Shown here: positions 8,353-17,258 of the stretch, piece by piece
How positions within the stretch are numbered: the stretch's first letter is position 1
Layout of the letters: each line of letters begins with the position of its first letter
Origin: Oscillospiraceae bacterium
Lineage (GTDB): Bacteria > Bacillota > Clostridia > Oscillospirales > Oscillospiraceae
DNA length: 64,000 bases
Direction: 5' to 3'
NCBI GenBank assembly: GCA_904501855.1
Contig: CAJGCI010000001.1
Coordinates: 1-64,000 of the forward strand
The notes under the pieces: generated by a model
Seen by the model: the letters and a program-made list of their open reading frames with translations, nothing else
What the model was told of the DNA's origin: nothing
Database searches by the model: none
Position numbers and translations under genes: made by a program

Positions 8353-10174
8353 ATCCTTTCTTCAGCAGCCGAGAAGCACCGCAGGCACTGCACTGCTTTC
8401 TGCAGTCCGGAGATAATGTTGACTGATAGCATAATTCGCGTTCATGCCACAGGTGCCTTTTAAATACACCAACGTCGATTACATCCCAGGGCAGCGTTTC
8501 CTCTTCATGACGCTCACGATTTGCATAAAAGGATGGATCAATGCCAAATTGAGAAAATGCCTCCATCCATAATCCATAGCTGAAATAATCCTCCCAGGCT
8601 TCCAGTCTCCCTCCGTGCTTCCAGACATATTCCAGGACATCGGCAAGTTTCCGGTCTCCGCGGGACAGCACAGCCTCGATAAAGCTGGTTTCCGGATCAT
8701 GCCATTTGTAGGTAACATTCTTGGCGGTAATGGCATTTTTCAGGAGACTGACTCTGCGCCGGTATTCCTCCATGGAGATCTGCTGTTCCCACTGGAAAGG
8801 AGAAAAGGGCTTTGGAATAAAACAGGAAGTGGAGATGGTGATCTTTACTCCTCTGTTTTTGTTTTTCGCATTTTCCCTCCAGCAGTGCAAGACAGCATTT
8901 GCCATCTGAGCGATCCCAAGGATATCTTCATCCGTTTCGGTGGGAAGTCCAAGCATGTAATAAAGCTTAACGGTGTTCCATCCACCGGAAAAAGCGATTT
9001 TACAGGTGTTGAGAAGATCTTCCTCGGTTACATTCTTGTTGATTGCGTCGCGAAGACGCTGACTGCCGCCTTCCACCGCGAAAGTCAGACCGCTTTTGCG
9101 AACACGCTGGATCCGGTCCATGATGTCCATTGAAAAATTATCCGCACGAAGTGACGGAAGTGAAAGACCGATGCTCCTCGGTTCGCAGTAATCAAGAAGT
9201 CCGTTGAGCAGTGGCATCAGTTCGCGGTAGTCACTGGTGCTTAAAGAAAGCAATGTGCAGTCCTGATAACCGGTATTCTCCAGCAGTTCCTTCCCCTGCT
9301 GCACCAGCCGGTCCGACTGTTTCATCCGGATCGGACGGTAGATATAGCCTGCCTGACAGAAACGGCAGCCGCGTACGCAGCCGCGGAACAGCTCGAGACT
9401 GACCCGGTCCTGAACGATCTCCGTTGTCGGGATCACCGGCTCAACCGGAAAATCCACGTGATCAAGATCCTGAATGATACGTTTTTTTACCGGAAATACT
9501 GCACCGTCTTTTGCTTCAATATGATCGAGGATTCCGTCTTCCCGGTAAACTGGTTCATACAGAGAAGGAACATAGATGCCCTGAATGTCCGATGCGATAC
9601 GGAGAAACCGTTCTTTGCTCCAGCTCTCCTTCTTTGCCTGATGAAGAAGACCGAGCAGTTCGTTATTGACCTCTTCCCCTTCTCCGATGATGGCAAGGTC
9701 GATGAAATCTGCAATGGGTTCAGCATTGACACAGGCACTGCCGCCTGCGATGACAAGCGGAGTAAGGTCTTTCCGATCCTTGCTTCGAAGCGGTACACGA
9801 GCCATGGACAGCATATCCAGAACGGTGGTGTACGCCATCTCGTAACCGATGGAAAACGCAAGGACATCAAAATCACTGATGGGGTCTCCGCTCTCCAGTG
9901 CATATAGCGGAATCTGGGCATCGCTCATTGCTTCAGCCATGTCGCCCCATGGCGCGAATACACGTTCACACCATACATAGTCAAGACTGTTCATGGTGTG
10001 ATAGAGAATGCTCATTCCGAGATTTGACATTCCGATCTCATAGGTATCGGGAAAACAGAAAGCAACTCGAAGATCGATATTATCTTTGTTTTTTATGATC
10101 TGGTTAACCTCGCCGCCGGTATAACGGGCGGGTTTTTCCACCTGCATCAGTATTCGTTCGATACGAGAATCCAT
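8336..10174 (-). CDS. B12-binding-type radical SAM protein, TIGR03960 family
   Basis: 612-residue protein with an N-terminal cobalamin-binding-like domain and a radical SAM core. The [4Fe-4S] motif is seen in FRGCVRGCRFCQAG (Cys-x3-Cys-x2-Cys). A cysteine-rich tail (CRKQCSACGA, GCVCDS) could bind another metal or cluster. The ATG at 10174 was chosen because GAGG lies eight bases upstream and it gives MDSRIERIL, the family start; a longer frame runs back through tRNA-Pro and is not real. Its ribosome-binding site directly follows the tRNA-Pro terminator, so expression may depend on read-through. Confidence 0.93.
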   Translation of the reverse strand: MDSRIERILMQVEKPARYTGGEVNQIIKNKDNIDLRVAFCFPDTYEIGMSNLGMSILYHTMNSLDYVWCERVFAPWGDMAEAMSDAQIPLYALESGDPISDFDVLAFSIGYEMAYTTVLDMLSMARVPLRSKDRKDLTPLVIAGGSACVNAEPIADFIDLAIIGEGEEVNNELLGLLHQAKKESWSKERFLRIASDIQGIYVPSLYEPVYREDGILDHIEAKDGAVFPVKKRIIQDLDHVDFPVEPVIPTTEIVQDRVSLELFRGCVRGCRFCQAGYIYRPIRMKQSDRLVQQGKELLENTGYQDCTLLSLSTSDYRELMPLLNGLLDYCEPRSIGLSLPSLRADNFSMDIMDRIQRVRKSGLTFAVEGGSQRLRDAINKNVTEEDLLNTCKIAFSGGWNTVKLYYMLGLPTETDEDILGIAQMANAVLHCWRENAKNKNRGVKITISTSCFIPKPFSPFQWEQQISMEEYRRRVSLLKNAITAKNVTYKWHDPETSFIEAVLSRGDRKLADVLEYVWKHGGRLEAWEDYFSYGLWMEAFSQFGIDPSFYANRERHEEETLPWDVIDVGVFKRHLWHERELCYQSTLSPDCRKQCSACGASRLLKKGCVCDS

Positions 10175-10194
10175 AATCATAACCTCAAATAAAA

Positions 10195-10225
10195 AATCAC
10201 CGCAAACATGCTGTTTGCGGTGATT
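10195..10225 (-). terminator. Terminator of tRNA-Pro, abutting the next gene's ribosome-binding site
   Basis: Perfect 14-bp stem (10195-10208 with 10212-10225) and a 3-base loop, followed on the minus strand by a TTTTTTA tract. It begins at the encoded CCA of tRNA-Pro, and the GAGG Shine-Dalgarno of the radical SAM gene follows within about five bases of the T-tract. Confidence 0.9.
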
Positions 10226-10300
10226 GGTCGGAGTGGGGAGACTTGAACTCCCGGCCTCTTGGTCCCGAACCAAGCGCGCTACCATCTGCGCTACACCCCG
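10225..10300 (-). tRNA. tRNA-Pro (anticodon CGG)
   Basis: Complete cloverleaf on the minus strand with 3' CCA encoded at 10225-10227. The acceptor stem CGGGGTG pairs with CACTCCG allowing G-T wobble; the anticodon stem CTTGG/CCAAG encloses loop TTCGGGA, so the anticodon is CGG, reading CCG. The T-arm has GTTCAAGTC. A consensus promoter lies just upstream. Confidence 0.97.
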
Positions 10301-10312
10301 AAATGCTTGATT

Positions 10313-10341
10313 ATTATAATCCGCACATAGCACATTGTCAA
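10313..10341 (-). promoter_or_regulatory. Consensus promoter for tRNA-Pro
   Basis: Minus strand: perfect TTGACA at 10336-10341, 17-base spacer, perfect TATAAT at 10313-10318. Transcription would start a few bases before the tRNA 5' end at 10300. Confidence 0.92.
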
Positions 10342-10434
10342 GGATATAAAATATTTACTTTGCAACGCATTTTCGAAGGAAAAACAGTACCTATTTGTGT
10401 GTTTTGATAACGAAATTGGGAGACGGAAAGAACT

Positions 10435-10462
10435 TGAAAACAAAAACCCGGTATGCTATGAT
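10435..10462 (+). promoter_or_regulatory. Promoter for tRNA-Gly
   Basis: Plus strand: -35 TTGAAA at 10435-10440, 16-base spacer, -10 TATGAT at 10457-10462, about ten bases before the tRNA. It points away from the tRNA-Pro promoter, so the two tRNA genes are divergent. Confidence 0.8.
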
Positions 10463-10471
10463 ACAGAACAT

Positions 10472-10545
10472 GCGGATATGGTTCATCGGTAGAACGCCGG
10501 CTTCCCAAGCCTGAAAGGAGGGTTCGACTCCCTTTATCCGCTCCA
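10472..10545 (+). tRNA. tRNA-Gly (anticodon CCC)
   Basis: Complete 74-base cloverleaf with encoded CCA. Acceptor stem GCGGATA/TATCCGC, D-stem GTTC/GAAC, anticodon loop TTCCCAA giving anticodon CCC for GGG codons, T-arm AGGG-TTCGACT-CCCT. The anticodon stem CCGGC/GCCTG has one C-T mismatch at its second pair; the other stems are intact. Confidence 0.95.
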
Positions 10546-10549
10546 TAAA

Positions 10550-10585
10550 AGAAGGTTGAAGATATTTCATTCAACCTTCTTTTTG
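10550..10585. terminator. Bidirectional terminator between tRNA-Gly and asnA
   Basis: Ten-bp stem (AGAAGGTTGA at 10550-10559 with TCAACCTTCT at 10571-10580), followed by TTTTGTTTT on the plus strand; the minus strand also ends in a T-run after the stem. It can end both the tRNA-Gly transcript and the convergent asnA transcript. Confidence 0.85.
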
Positions 10586-10591
10586 TTTTAT

Positions 10592-11605
10592 TTAGAGAAG
10601 CATAATATTGTTATCGCGGCAGACATCCTGAGTCTCTTTATCCCAGATGGAAGCCTGTACTTCCCCGATATGTGCCTTTCCCAAAAGAAGCATGCTCACC
10701 CTGGACTGCCCGATCCCGCCGCCAATAGTCAGCGGAAGTTCACCGTTGAGAAGCATCTGATGATAAGGAAGTTCGCGACGGTCATCACAGCCGGCAAGAG
10801 TGAGCTGCCGGTCCAGAGATTCCGGATCCACACGGATGCCCATGGAAGAAAGCTCCAGTGCGCAGCCCAGAAGAGAATCCCAAACGATGATATCACCGTT
10901 CAGATCCCAGTCATCGTAATCGGGAGCTCGGCCGTCATGAGGTTTGCCGGAGGCAAGTTTTCCGCCGATACCGATGATGAAAGTGGTGGCATGATCTCTG
11001 ACATACTCATTCTCCCTCTCTTTGGGAGAAAGATCCGGATACATGTCTTCCAGTTCCTGAGAAGTAATAAACGACACTTCTGTAGAAATATCGGGAACAC
11101 GGTTCAGCGCGGGATAGATGGATTTCATCGTCTTCTGTGTATCACTCAGTGCGTGAACGATATCCATTACCGTGGATTTCAGATAATCCAGATTGCGGTC
11201 ACTGGGAAGGATCACCTTTTCCCAGTCCCACTGATCCACATAAACAGAATGCAGATTATCCAGAATCTCTTCATCGCGGCGAACGGCGTTCATGTCGGTA
11301 TACAGTCCCTTCCCGGGGAAGAAATTATACCGCTTCAGAGCCAGACGTTTCCATTTCGCAAGGGAGTGTACGATCTGTGCCGTGCCGTCTGCGTGAAGAA
11401 TCTCAAATTCCACCGGACGTTCATAACCGTTCAGGTTATCGTTGATCCCGGAATCCTTTCGTACAAACAGCGGTGCCGATACACGGTTCAGATTGAGATT
11501 TGCAGCCAGATTGTCTTCAAAAATCCGGTGCAGAAGACCGATGCTTTTTTGTGTATCGTAGATACTTAACAGGCTGTTGTAGTTCTCAGGAATAAATACA
11601 CTCAT
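10592..11605 (-). CDS. asnA: Aspartate--ammonia ligase (asparagine synthetase A)
   Basis: Ammonia-dependent asparagine synthetase that makes asparagine from aspartate, ATP and ammonia; its fold is related to class II aminoacyl-tRNA synthetases. 337 residues is normal. Family segments are visible: YDTQKSIGLLHRIFEDNLAANLNL near the N-terminus, ADGTAQIVHSLAKWKR, and the C-terminal ELPYHQMLLNGELPLTIGGGIGQSRVSMLLL motif, like class II motif 3. It is the last gene of the long operon running from 22344, one base after the DUF4364 gene, and is closed by the shared terminator at 10550-10585. Confidence 0.97.
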   Translation of the reverse strand: MSVFIPENYNSLLSIYDTQKSIGLLHRIFEDNLAANLNLNRVSAPLFVRKDSGINDNLNGYERPVEFEILHADGTAQIVHSLAKWKRLALKRYNFFPGKGLYTDMNAVRRDEEILDNLHSVYVDQWDWEKVILPSDRNLDYLKSTVMDIVHALSDTQKTMKSIYPALNRVPDISTEVSFITSQELEDMYPDLSPKERENEYVRDHATTFIIGIGGKLASGKPHDGRAPDYDDWDLNGDIIVWDSLLGCALELSSMGIRVDPESLDRQLTLAGCDDRRELPYHQMLLNGELPLTIGGGIGQSRVSMLLLGKAHIGEVQASIWDKETQDVCRDNNIMLL

Positions 11606-11606
11606 T

Positions 11607-12146
11607 TCAATTCACACTTTCTTCGGATAATACTTCGATAATATCTTTATATAACTGTTCGGCATGAAGGCGGAAATTCCGCTTGATCTGTTTTGCCTGT
11701 TCATCATCGGATACCAGCATTTTCATTTTAAGAATATCACCGGCGCCGTCATTCAGGGACAGGGTCACATAGTTGCAGCCGTCTTTCTCTTCCCGTTCCG
11801 CACTGATCATTCCCTGGCGGCGCATCTCCTCCACAAACGGGATGAGCTCTGTTTTCGCATGCATCCGCACGGTATACGGAATGCTGCTTTCCACGGATTC
11901 GGAATTCTTGATCCCTTTTTCCGTGATGGAATAAAAACCGTCATCATCCAGGATATGACCGTTCTGAATCAGGTCATGAACACATTCCGTATAGTCAAAA
12001 TAATCGATACCGTCATCCAGATTGTTTACGAGATCACCCAATGTCGAATAATCTACCGGACCCGGCAAACGATTGAGAACGTATAAGATGAGAAGCTTGA
12101 TATCAAGTTTATCATGAATAAATCCGTATTTCGGCATATTAATCAA
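11607..12146 (-). CDS. DUF4364 family protein, possible winged-helix regulator
   Basis: 179-residue protein of the DUF4364 family of Clostridia, recognised by its N-terminus (GFIHDKLDIKLLILYVLNRL) and overall length. The N-terminal half has the pattern of a winged helix: a short helix pair, then FDYTECVHDLIQNGHILDDDGFYSITEKG, which resembles the recognition helix and wing of PadR/MarR-like domains. The C-terminal half holds a short beta-rich section and a helix. Function is not known. It sits between tyrS and asnA with gaps of 11 and 1 base, so it is co-transcribed with them. Confidence 0.8.
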   Translation of the reverse strand: MINMPKYGFIHDKLDIKLLILYVLNRLPGPVDYSTLGDLVNNLDDGIDYFDYTECVHDLIQNGHILDDDGFYSITEKGIKNSESVESSIPYTVRMHAKTELIPFVEEMRRQGMISAEREEKDGCNYVTLSLNDGAGDILKMKMLVSDDEQAKQIKRNFRLHAEQLYKDIIEVLSEESVN

Positions 12147-12157
12147 TCCTTGTATCT

Positions 12158-13384
12158 TTATGATTTTAAAATCAGTTTGTGATAGTTTTTCTTTCCCTTT
12201 CTCAGGACCAGTCCGTCAGCAAACAAGGCCTTATCGAACTGCTGAGTAAAGTCTGCGATCTTTTCATTGTCAACCGTGACACCGCCGCCTGTTATGGTAC
12301 GGCGTGCATCGCCGTTGCTGCTGCAAAGGCCGCTCTTTGTCAGCATCTTGATAATGTCGATCTTATCGTCGGTAAAATCGTCAGCTGTCAGTTCCGTTGT
12401 GGGAATATTGTCCAGAGTACCGGAACCGGAAAACAGTGCTTTTGCCGCTGCTTCCGCTTTTTTTGCTTCCTCTTCACCGTGAACAAGATTCGTCAGTTCG
12501 TATGCGAGGATCTCTTTGGCACGGTTGAGCTGCTGATCTTTCCAGCTTTCCATTTCCCGGATCTGTTCCATAGGAAGGAACGTGAGCATCTTGATGCATT
12601 TAATAACATCGGAATCGTCCACATTTCTCCAGTACTGATAGAATTCATAAGGAGATGTCTTTTCCGGATCCAGCCATACGGCGCCTGAGGCGGTCTTTCC
12701 CATCTTCTTGCCTTCCGAATTGAGAAGCAGAGGGATCGTCATGGCATAGGCATCTTTATTCAGCTTCTTACGGATAAGCTCCGTGCCGCCCAGCATGTTG
12801 CTCCACTGATCGTTTCCGCCCATCTGCATGTTGCATCCGAGCGTCTGATACATATGATAGAAGTCATAGGACTGCATGATCATGTAGTTGAACTCCAGGA
12901 AGGACAGACCTTTTTCCATACGCTGTTTATAGCATTCCGCACGAAGCATGTTATTTACGGAGAAGCAGGCACCGACCTCACGGAGAAGCTCGACGTAATT
13001 AAGATCCAGCAGCCAGTCCGCGTTGTTGATCATGATGGCCTTATCTTGTCCGAATTCGATAAACCGTTCCATCTGTTTCTTGAAGCAATCGCTGTTATGA
13101 CGGATGGTTTCCGGAGTCATCATGGAACGCATGTCAGTGCGGCCCGAAGGATCTCCGATATAACCGGTTCCGCCGCCGATCAGTGCGATCGGACGGTTAC
13201 CGGCCATCTGAAGACGTTTCATGATGCAGAGTGCCATGAAATGACCGACATGAAGCGAGTCGGCGGTCGGGTCAAAACCGATATAAAAAACAGCTTTTCC
13301 GGAGTTGATAAGATCTCTGATTTCCGGTTCATCTGTAACCTGTGCAATTAGTCCTCTTTCCTGCAGTTCTTCATAAATTCCCAT
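12158..13384 (-). CDS. tyrS: Tyrosyl-tRNA synthetase
   Basis: Class I synthetase charging tRNA-Tyr. The HIGH-type motif is HVGH at 45-48 within DPTADSLHVGHF; the KMSKS loop appears as GKKMGKTAS near residue 230; the C-terminal S4-like RNA-binding domain ends the 408 residues (TRSGLCSSNGDARRTITGGGV). No T-box or other leader is present, since only 5 bases separate it from recN; this differs from the T-box-controlled tyrS of many Bacillota. Confidence 0.97.
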   Translation of the reverse strand: MGIYEELQERGLIAQVTDEPEIRDLINSGKAVFYIGFDPTADSLHVGHFMALCIMKRLQMAGNRPIALIGGGTGYIGDPSGRTDMRSMMTPETIRHNSDCFKKQMERFIEFGQDKAIMINNADWLLDLNYVELLREVGACFSVNNMLRAECYKQRMEKGLSFLEFNYMIMQSYDFYHMYQTLGCNMQMGGNDQWSNMLGGTELIRKKLNKDAYAMTIPLLLNSEGKKMGKTASGAVWLDPEKTSPYEFYQYWRNVDDSDVIKCIKMLTFLPMEQIREMESWKDQQLNRAKEILAYELTNLVHGEEEAKKAEAAAKALFSGSGTLDNIPTTELTADDFTDDKIDIIKMLTKSGLCSSNGDARRTITGGGVTVDNEKIADFTQQFDKALFADGLVLRKGKKNYHKLILKS

Positions 13385-13389
13385 CGAAT

Positions 13390-15090
13390 TTAATTCTCCT
13401 TATTACTTCTGTGTTTGCGTTTATATTCCATGGAAGCATCCAGCTGATCCTGCGCGCTTGCAAGCGTAAGGTCCGTGATATGAACTCCGCCGTGAAGTCG
13501 GGCGATCTCCCACTTTCGTTCTTCCATATTTAACTTGTTGATGTTGGTAAACGTACGGCCCTCCGTCTCGGATTTTTCGATACGGAAGTGGCTGTCGCCC
13601 ATCACGGCGATCTGGGACAGATGGGTCACGCAGATCACCTGTTTGTGATCCGCAACATCCGAGAGCTTCTCACCTACTCTCTGTGCGGCAATACCGGAAA
13701 TACCGGCATCGATCTCATCAAACACCATGGTTTCCACAATGTCATTCTGAGCAAATACGTTTTTCATCGCCAGCATGATGCGGCTCAGTTCACCGCCGGA
13801 GGCGACTTTGGAGATGCGATCCATCTTCTCTCCTGCGTTGGCGGACATGATAAACGCAACGGAATCTCCCCCGTTCTTATCAAATCCGTATCGTTTGCCA
13901 ACGGGGTCGATCTGAACCTTAAACCGTACAGACGGCATATTCAGATCCTTCAGTTCACGTTCGATGCTGGCTTCCAGATCCAATGCGGTCTTTCTTCTTC
14001 TGTCTGACAGTTCTGAAGCCAGATCCCGGCAGACCTGAATCTGAGATTCCAGCTCCAGCTGCAGTTTCTCGGAAATGTCATGAGAAAACTCCAGTTCCTC
14101 CAGTTCCTTTGTGCTGTCCTCCAGTTTCTGAATCAGGCCTTCTTCATCCGTCATGTATTTACGCTGAAGACGGCGCAGAAAAGAAAGGCGGCTTTCCAGT
14201 TCATCATATTCCTGAGGAGAATAGTCCAGAGCAGCACGAAAATCTGTCAGACGTTCCGCGGCATCATTGAGCAGGCTCTCCGCTTCCCGTACGATTTCGG
14301 AAACACGTTCCATCTCCTCTGACATCGTTCCGGCTCTGGCCAGCAGACTTTCCGCATCTCCTGCCAGATCCAGTGCATTTATCTCTGCTCCGGTGATATC
14401 ATCATAAGCGGTGTTGATATATTCGGAGATCTTTTCTGAATTATGAAGAAGATCGCGGCGCTCCGTTTTTTCCGCTTCCTCACCTGAAACGAGTTGAGCG
14501 TCTGTGAGTTCCTGAATCGTTGCGCGAAGCAATTCCTGACGGTGCTGGCGTTCGGCTTCATCCATGTTCAGACGTTTCATCTTCTGATAGATCTCCGTGC
14601 AGGTACGGTACTCACCGTGATACTGCGCCAAAAGATCCTGATAGTCGCCAAAGGAATCCAGATATCCGAGATGATTGCTTTCATCCATCAGAAGACGTCC
14701 GTCATTCTGCCCGTGGATATCCAGCAGATAAGTGCCCAGCTCCTTCAGCTGAGATACTGTTATCGGCTGACCGCAGACACGGCAGGAGTTTTTTCCGTCG
14801 GCAGTGATCTTCCGCTGAATAATGATATCATCATCGTCAATGTCGATATCATTGTCTTCCAGCCAACGGGATGCCTCTTTGGAACGGAATACAGCCGTGA
14901 CCAGACCCTTTTCCGAACCGGTTCGCAGCATATCTCTTCCTACTCTTGTTCCGATTACGGCACCCAGCGCATCGATGACGATGGATTTACCGGCACCGGT
15001 CTCACCGGTCAGAACATTCAGACCTGGCTCAAATTCGATGCTGGCCTCTTCGATAACCGCAATATTCTTAATATGCAGTTCACTTAACAT
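13390..15090 (-). CDS. recN: DNA repair protein RecN
   Basis: SMC-like ATPase that acts early in double-strand-break repair. Walker A GETGAGKS lies near residues 30-37, long coiled coils run through the middle (about 150-370), and the C-terminal half has the signature SGGELSRIMLA and Walker B MVFDEIDAG. 566 residues is typical. It follows argR in the nadK-argR-recN order that is conserved in Bacillota; argR and recN are 20 bases apart. Confidence 0.97.
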   Translation of the reverse strand: MLSELHIKNIAVIEEASIEFEPGLNVLTGETGAGKSIVIDALGAVIGTRVGRDMLRTGSEKGLVTAVFRSKEASRWLEDNDIDIDDDDIIIQRKITADGKNSCRVCGQPITVSQLKELGTYLLDIHGQNDGRLLMDESNHLGYLDSFGDYQDLLAQYHGEYRTCTEIYQKMKRLNMDEAERQHRQELLRATIQELTDAQLVSGEEAEKTERRDLLHNSEKISEYINTAYDDITGAEINALDLAGDAESLLARAGTMSEEMERVSEIVREAESLLNDAAERLTDFRAALDYSPQEYDELESRLSFLRRLQRKYMTDEEGLIQKLEDSTKELEELEFSHDISEKLQLELESQIQVCRDLASELSDRRRKTALDLEASIERELKDLNMPSVRFKVQIDPVGKRYGFDKNGGDSVAFIMSANAGEKMDRISKVASGGELSRIMLAMKNVFAQNDIVETMVFDEIDAGISGIAAQRVGEKLSDVADHKQVICVTHLSQIAVMGDSHFRIEKSETEGRTFTNINKLNMEERKWEIARLHGGVHITDLTLASAQDQLDASMEYKRKHRSNKEN

Positions 15091-15110
15091 TCACTACACT
15101 CCAAATTGTG

Positions 15111-15560
15111 TTACAGCATAGCGCTGATCTCCTGGCACAGTCTCTGTGCGGAGGGATTGTCCTTCATTGCAAGAAAAGCAGTATCATCCCCGGCAAGAGA
15201 TCCGACCAGTTCCGGGATGTTCATGGAATCCAGTGTGGAACAGGCTGCATCTGCAAGACCGGGCAGTGTTTTGATCACGATGATATTCTGAGCGGTGTGA
15301 ACCGATGTAACGCACTCTTTGAAGATCTTGGTAAGTTTGTCATCAGGATTGGGAATCTCCCGAACATCCCCGATAACATACTTGTATTTATCTTTCCCTC
15401 CGGGACCTTTTACAAGGTGAAGATCCTTGATATCACGGGAAAGAGTTGCCTGCGTAGACTGGATACCGCGGCGCGCCAGTGCCTCCATCAGCTGATTCTG
15501 TGTCTCTATGTTTTCCTCTTCAATGATCTCTAAAATAACACTTTGTCTCTTTGATTTCAT
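15111..15560 (-). CDS. argR: Arginine repressor ArgR
   Basis: Arginine-dependent hexameric DNA-binding regulator of arginine synthesis and catabolism. The N-terminal winged helix (about 1-70) includes QNQLMEALARRGIQSTQATLSRDIKDL; the C-terminal oligomerisation and arginine-binding domain has LPGLADAACSTLDSMNIPELVGSLAGDDTAFL with the acidic pair that contacts arginine. 149 residues is normal. No arginine pathway genes are nearby; its place beside recN is conserved and says little about targets. Confidence 0.97.
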   Translation of the reverse strand: MKSKRQSVILEIIEEENIETQNQLMEALARRGIQSTQATLSRDIKDLHLVKGPGGKDKYKYVIGDVREIPNPDDKLTKIFKECVTSVHTAQNIIVIKTLPGLADAACSTLDSMNIPELVGSLAGDDTAFLAMKDNPSAQRLCQEISAML

Positions 15561-15571
15561 TCTTCTACCCT

Positions 15572-16435
15572 TTAATAGCCTTCGATCAGTTTTTCAAAGG
15601 CAATATCATAAAAACTCTTCTGCCCCAAATTCGCCATGATCAGTTCAAGCTCCGATTTTTTGACTTTGATGATATCATCATTTTCCAGTTCGATCAGATC
15701 AGAGCCGTCCACTTTCAGAAATGCCTGTTTTCCGTAATGACACTCTGCGCGTGCGGAAACGATACGGTCCGGACTCAGTACGTAGGATTTTGCACTCATT
15801 CCGTGTACACAGATCGGCGTGAAAATAATATCCTGCGCCGTCGGCTCCACCAAAGGTCCTCCCGCGGACAGAGAATACGCAGAGGAACCGGTGGGAGTGG
15901 CAAACACGGCACCATCACCGAAATACTTCGTCATCTTGTCCCCGTCACACCATGCTGTTACGCCAATACAGTCCCCGAAGCCGTTAATTACGATGTCATT
16001 GATGGCACTGTTTTCCATGATAGTCTCACCGTTACGGATAAGACTGACATCCAGCATCATTCTGCGCTCTTCCAGATAATCACCGGAAACAGCGCGAAGA
16101 ACAAGATCGGAGTTTCCCTTTTCGAGAATAGCCATGAAGCCCTTGGTCCCGGCATTGATACCGATTACCGGGACTTTATGAATCGCTGCGCATTTACCGC
16201 AATGAAGGATTGTACCGTCACCGCCGATCGCAACGACGAAAAACGCTTCATCAATCACATCACGAAGGCGGTGCTTTTCGATATGATCCGGAATAGCGCT
16301 GTCCTCCACCTCGTCAAAAATGGGGCAGATATAGGTCTTGTATCCGTTTTTCTCCAGAAGATCCTGGACATACAGCGTGACGTCCAGATCCACATCGCGA
16401 AACGGATTGGGACAAAGCAATACATGATCACCCAT
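15572..16435 (-). CDS. nadK: NAD kinase
   Basis: Phosphorylates NAD+ to NADP+. The GGDGTILH motif carrying the catalytic aspartate lies near residues 72-79, and the NE/D-type segment appears as NDIVINGFG; the second conserved glycine-rich block is TPTGSSAYSLSAGGP. 287 residues is usual. It sits between tlyA and argR with gaps of 25 and 11 bases. NADP made here would serve, among others, the glutamate dehydrogenase elsewhere in the window. Confidence 0.96.
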   Translation of the reverse strand: MGDHVLLCPNPFRDVDLDVTLYVQDLLEKNGYKTYICPIFDEVEDSAIPDHIEKHRLRDVIDEAFFVVAIGGDGTILHCGKCAAIHKVPVIGINAGTKGFMAILEKGNSDLVLRAVSGDYLEERRMMLDVSLIRNGETIMENSAINDIVINGFGDCIGVTAWCDGDKMTKYFGDGAVFATPTGSSAYSLSAGGPLVEPTAQDIIFTPICVHGMSAKSYVLSPDRIVSARAECHYGKQAFLKVDGSDLIELENDDIIKVKKSELELIMANLGQKSFYDIAFEKLIEGY

Positions 16436-16460
16436 AATGGAGTCTCCTCAAATAAATCAA

Positions 16461-17258
16461 TTATGATATCTGCTTGTGTGCTGCATCAACAACAGCATCG
16501 ATATCAGGTTCAAATACGTGTTTGTCGGAATTCTTCAGCCATAACAGAAATTCGATATTTCCTTCCGGTCCGCGGATAGGAGAATAATCAAGTCCCTGAC
16601 AGGAAAGCCGGTTTTCCCGGCAGAAAACAAGGATATCACGAATCACTTCGCGATGAACGCTGATGTCACGAACGACACCCTTCTTTCCGACCTTCTCTTT
16701 CCCTGCCTCAAACTGTGGTTTGATGAGACAAATAATATCGGCATCCGGTTTCAAAATGCTTTTCAAAGCCGGAAGGATCAGCTTGATAGAGATGAAAGAT
16801 ACATCCATAACTGCGATATCAAGCAGTTCCGGGATCTGTTCGCTGCTGATATAGCGGACATTGGTCCGCTCCATACATACAACGCGATCATCTTCCCGAA
16901 GCTTCCAGGCAAGCTGCCCGTATCCGACATCTACGGCATATACCTTCGATGCTCCGTGCTGTAACAGAACATCTGTGAAACCGCCGGTGGAAGCGCCGCA
17001 GTCGATGCAGTGCCATCCTGCGGGATCCACCGGAAAGACTTTAAGTGCCTTGTCAAGTTTATACCCGCCCCGGCTTACAAAAGGCATCGTTTCACCGTGA
17101 ATCTCAATCTTTGCATCTTCCGCAACAGGAGTACCAGGCTTGTCCGAACGCTGTCCGTTCACGAATACCTGACCGGCCATGATTGTGGTCTTGGCCCGTT
17201 CTCTGCTTTCCGTAAGACCGCGCTCAAAGACAAGTTGATCCAGTCTTTTCTTAGCCAT
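16461..17258 (-). CDS. tlyA: TlyA family rRNA (cytidine-2'-O)-methyltransferase
   Basis: 265-residue protein with an N-terminal S4 RNA-binding domain (about 3-60) and a Rossmann-fold methyltransferase domain of the FtsJ/TlyA type. The SAM-binding region is seen in CIDCGASTGGFTDVLLQHGASKVYAVDVGYGQL. Family members methylate 16S or 23S rRNA and influence capreomycin sensitivity; the old name hemolysin A is misleading. It overlaps dxs by 8 bases; dxs-tlyA-nadK is a conserved block. Confidence 0.95.
   Translation of the reverse strand: MAKKRLDQLVFERGLTESRERAKTTIMAGQVFVNGQRSDKPGTPVAEDAKIEIHGETMPFVSRGGYKLDKALKVFPVDPAGWHCIDCGASTGGFTDVLLQHGASKVYAVDVGYGQLAWKLREDDRVVCMERTNVRYISSEQIPELLDIAVMDVSFISIKLILPALKSILKPDADIICLIKPQFEAGKEKVGKKGVVRDISVHREVIRDILVFCRENRLSCQGLDYSPIRGPEGNIEFLLWLKNSDKHVFEPDIDAVVDAAHKQIS

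Noticed and set aside
10175..10333. 53-codon extension of the radical SAM frame upstream of 10174
   Set aside because: It runs through the terminator and the whole tRNA-Pro gene; the ATG at 10174 has its own Shine-Dalgarno and the family N-terminus.
10485..10520. tRNA-Gly as a pseudogene because of a C-T mismatch in the anticodon stem
   Set aside because: All other stems, the loops and the CCA end are intact and the gene has a good promoter and terminator; one mismatch is tolerated in functional tRNAs.
10556..11569. 337-codon plus-strand frame after tRNA-Gly
   Set aside because: Antisense to asnA and starts inside the terminator hairpin.
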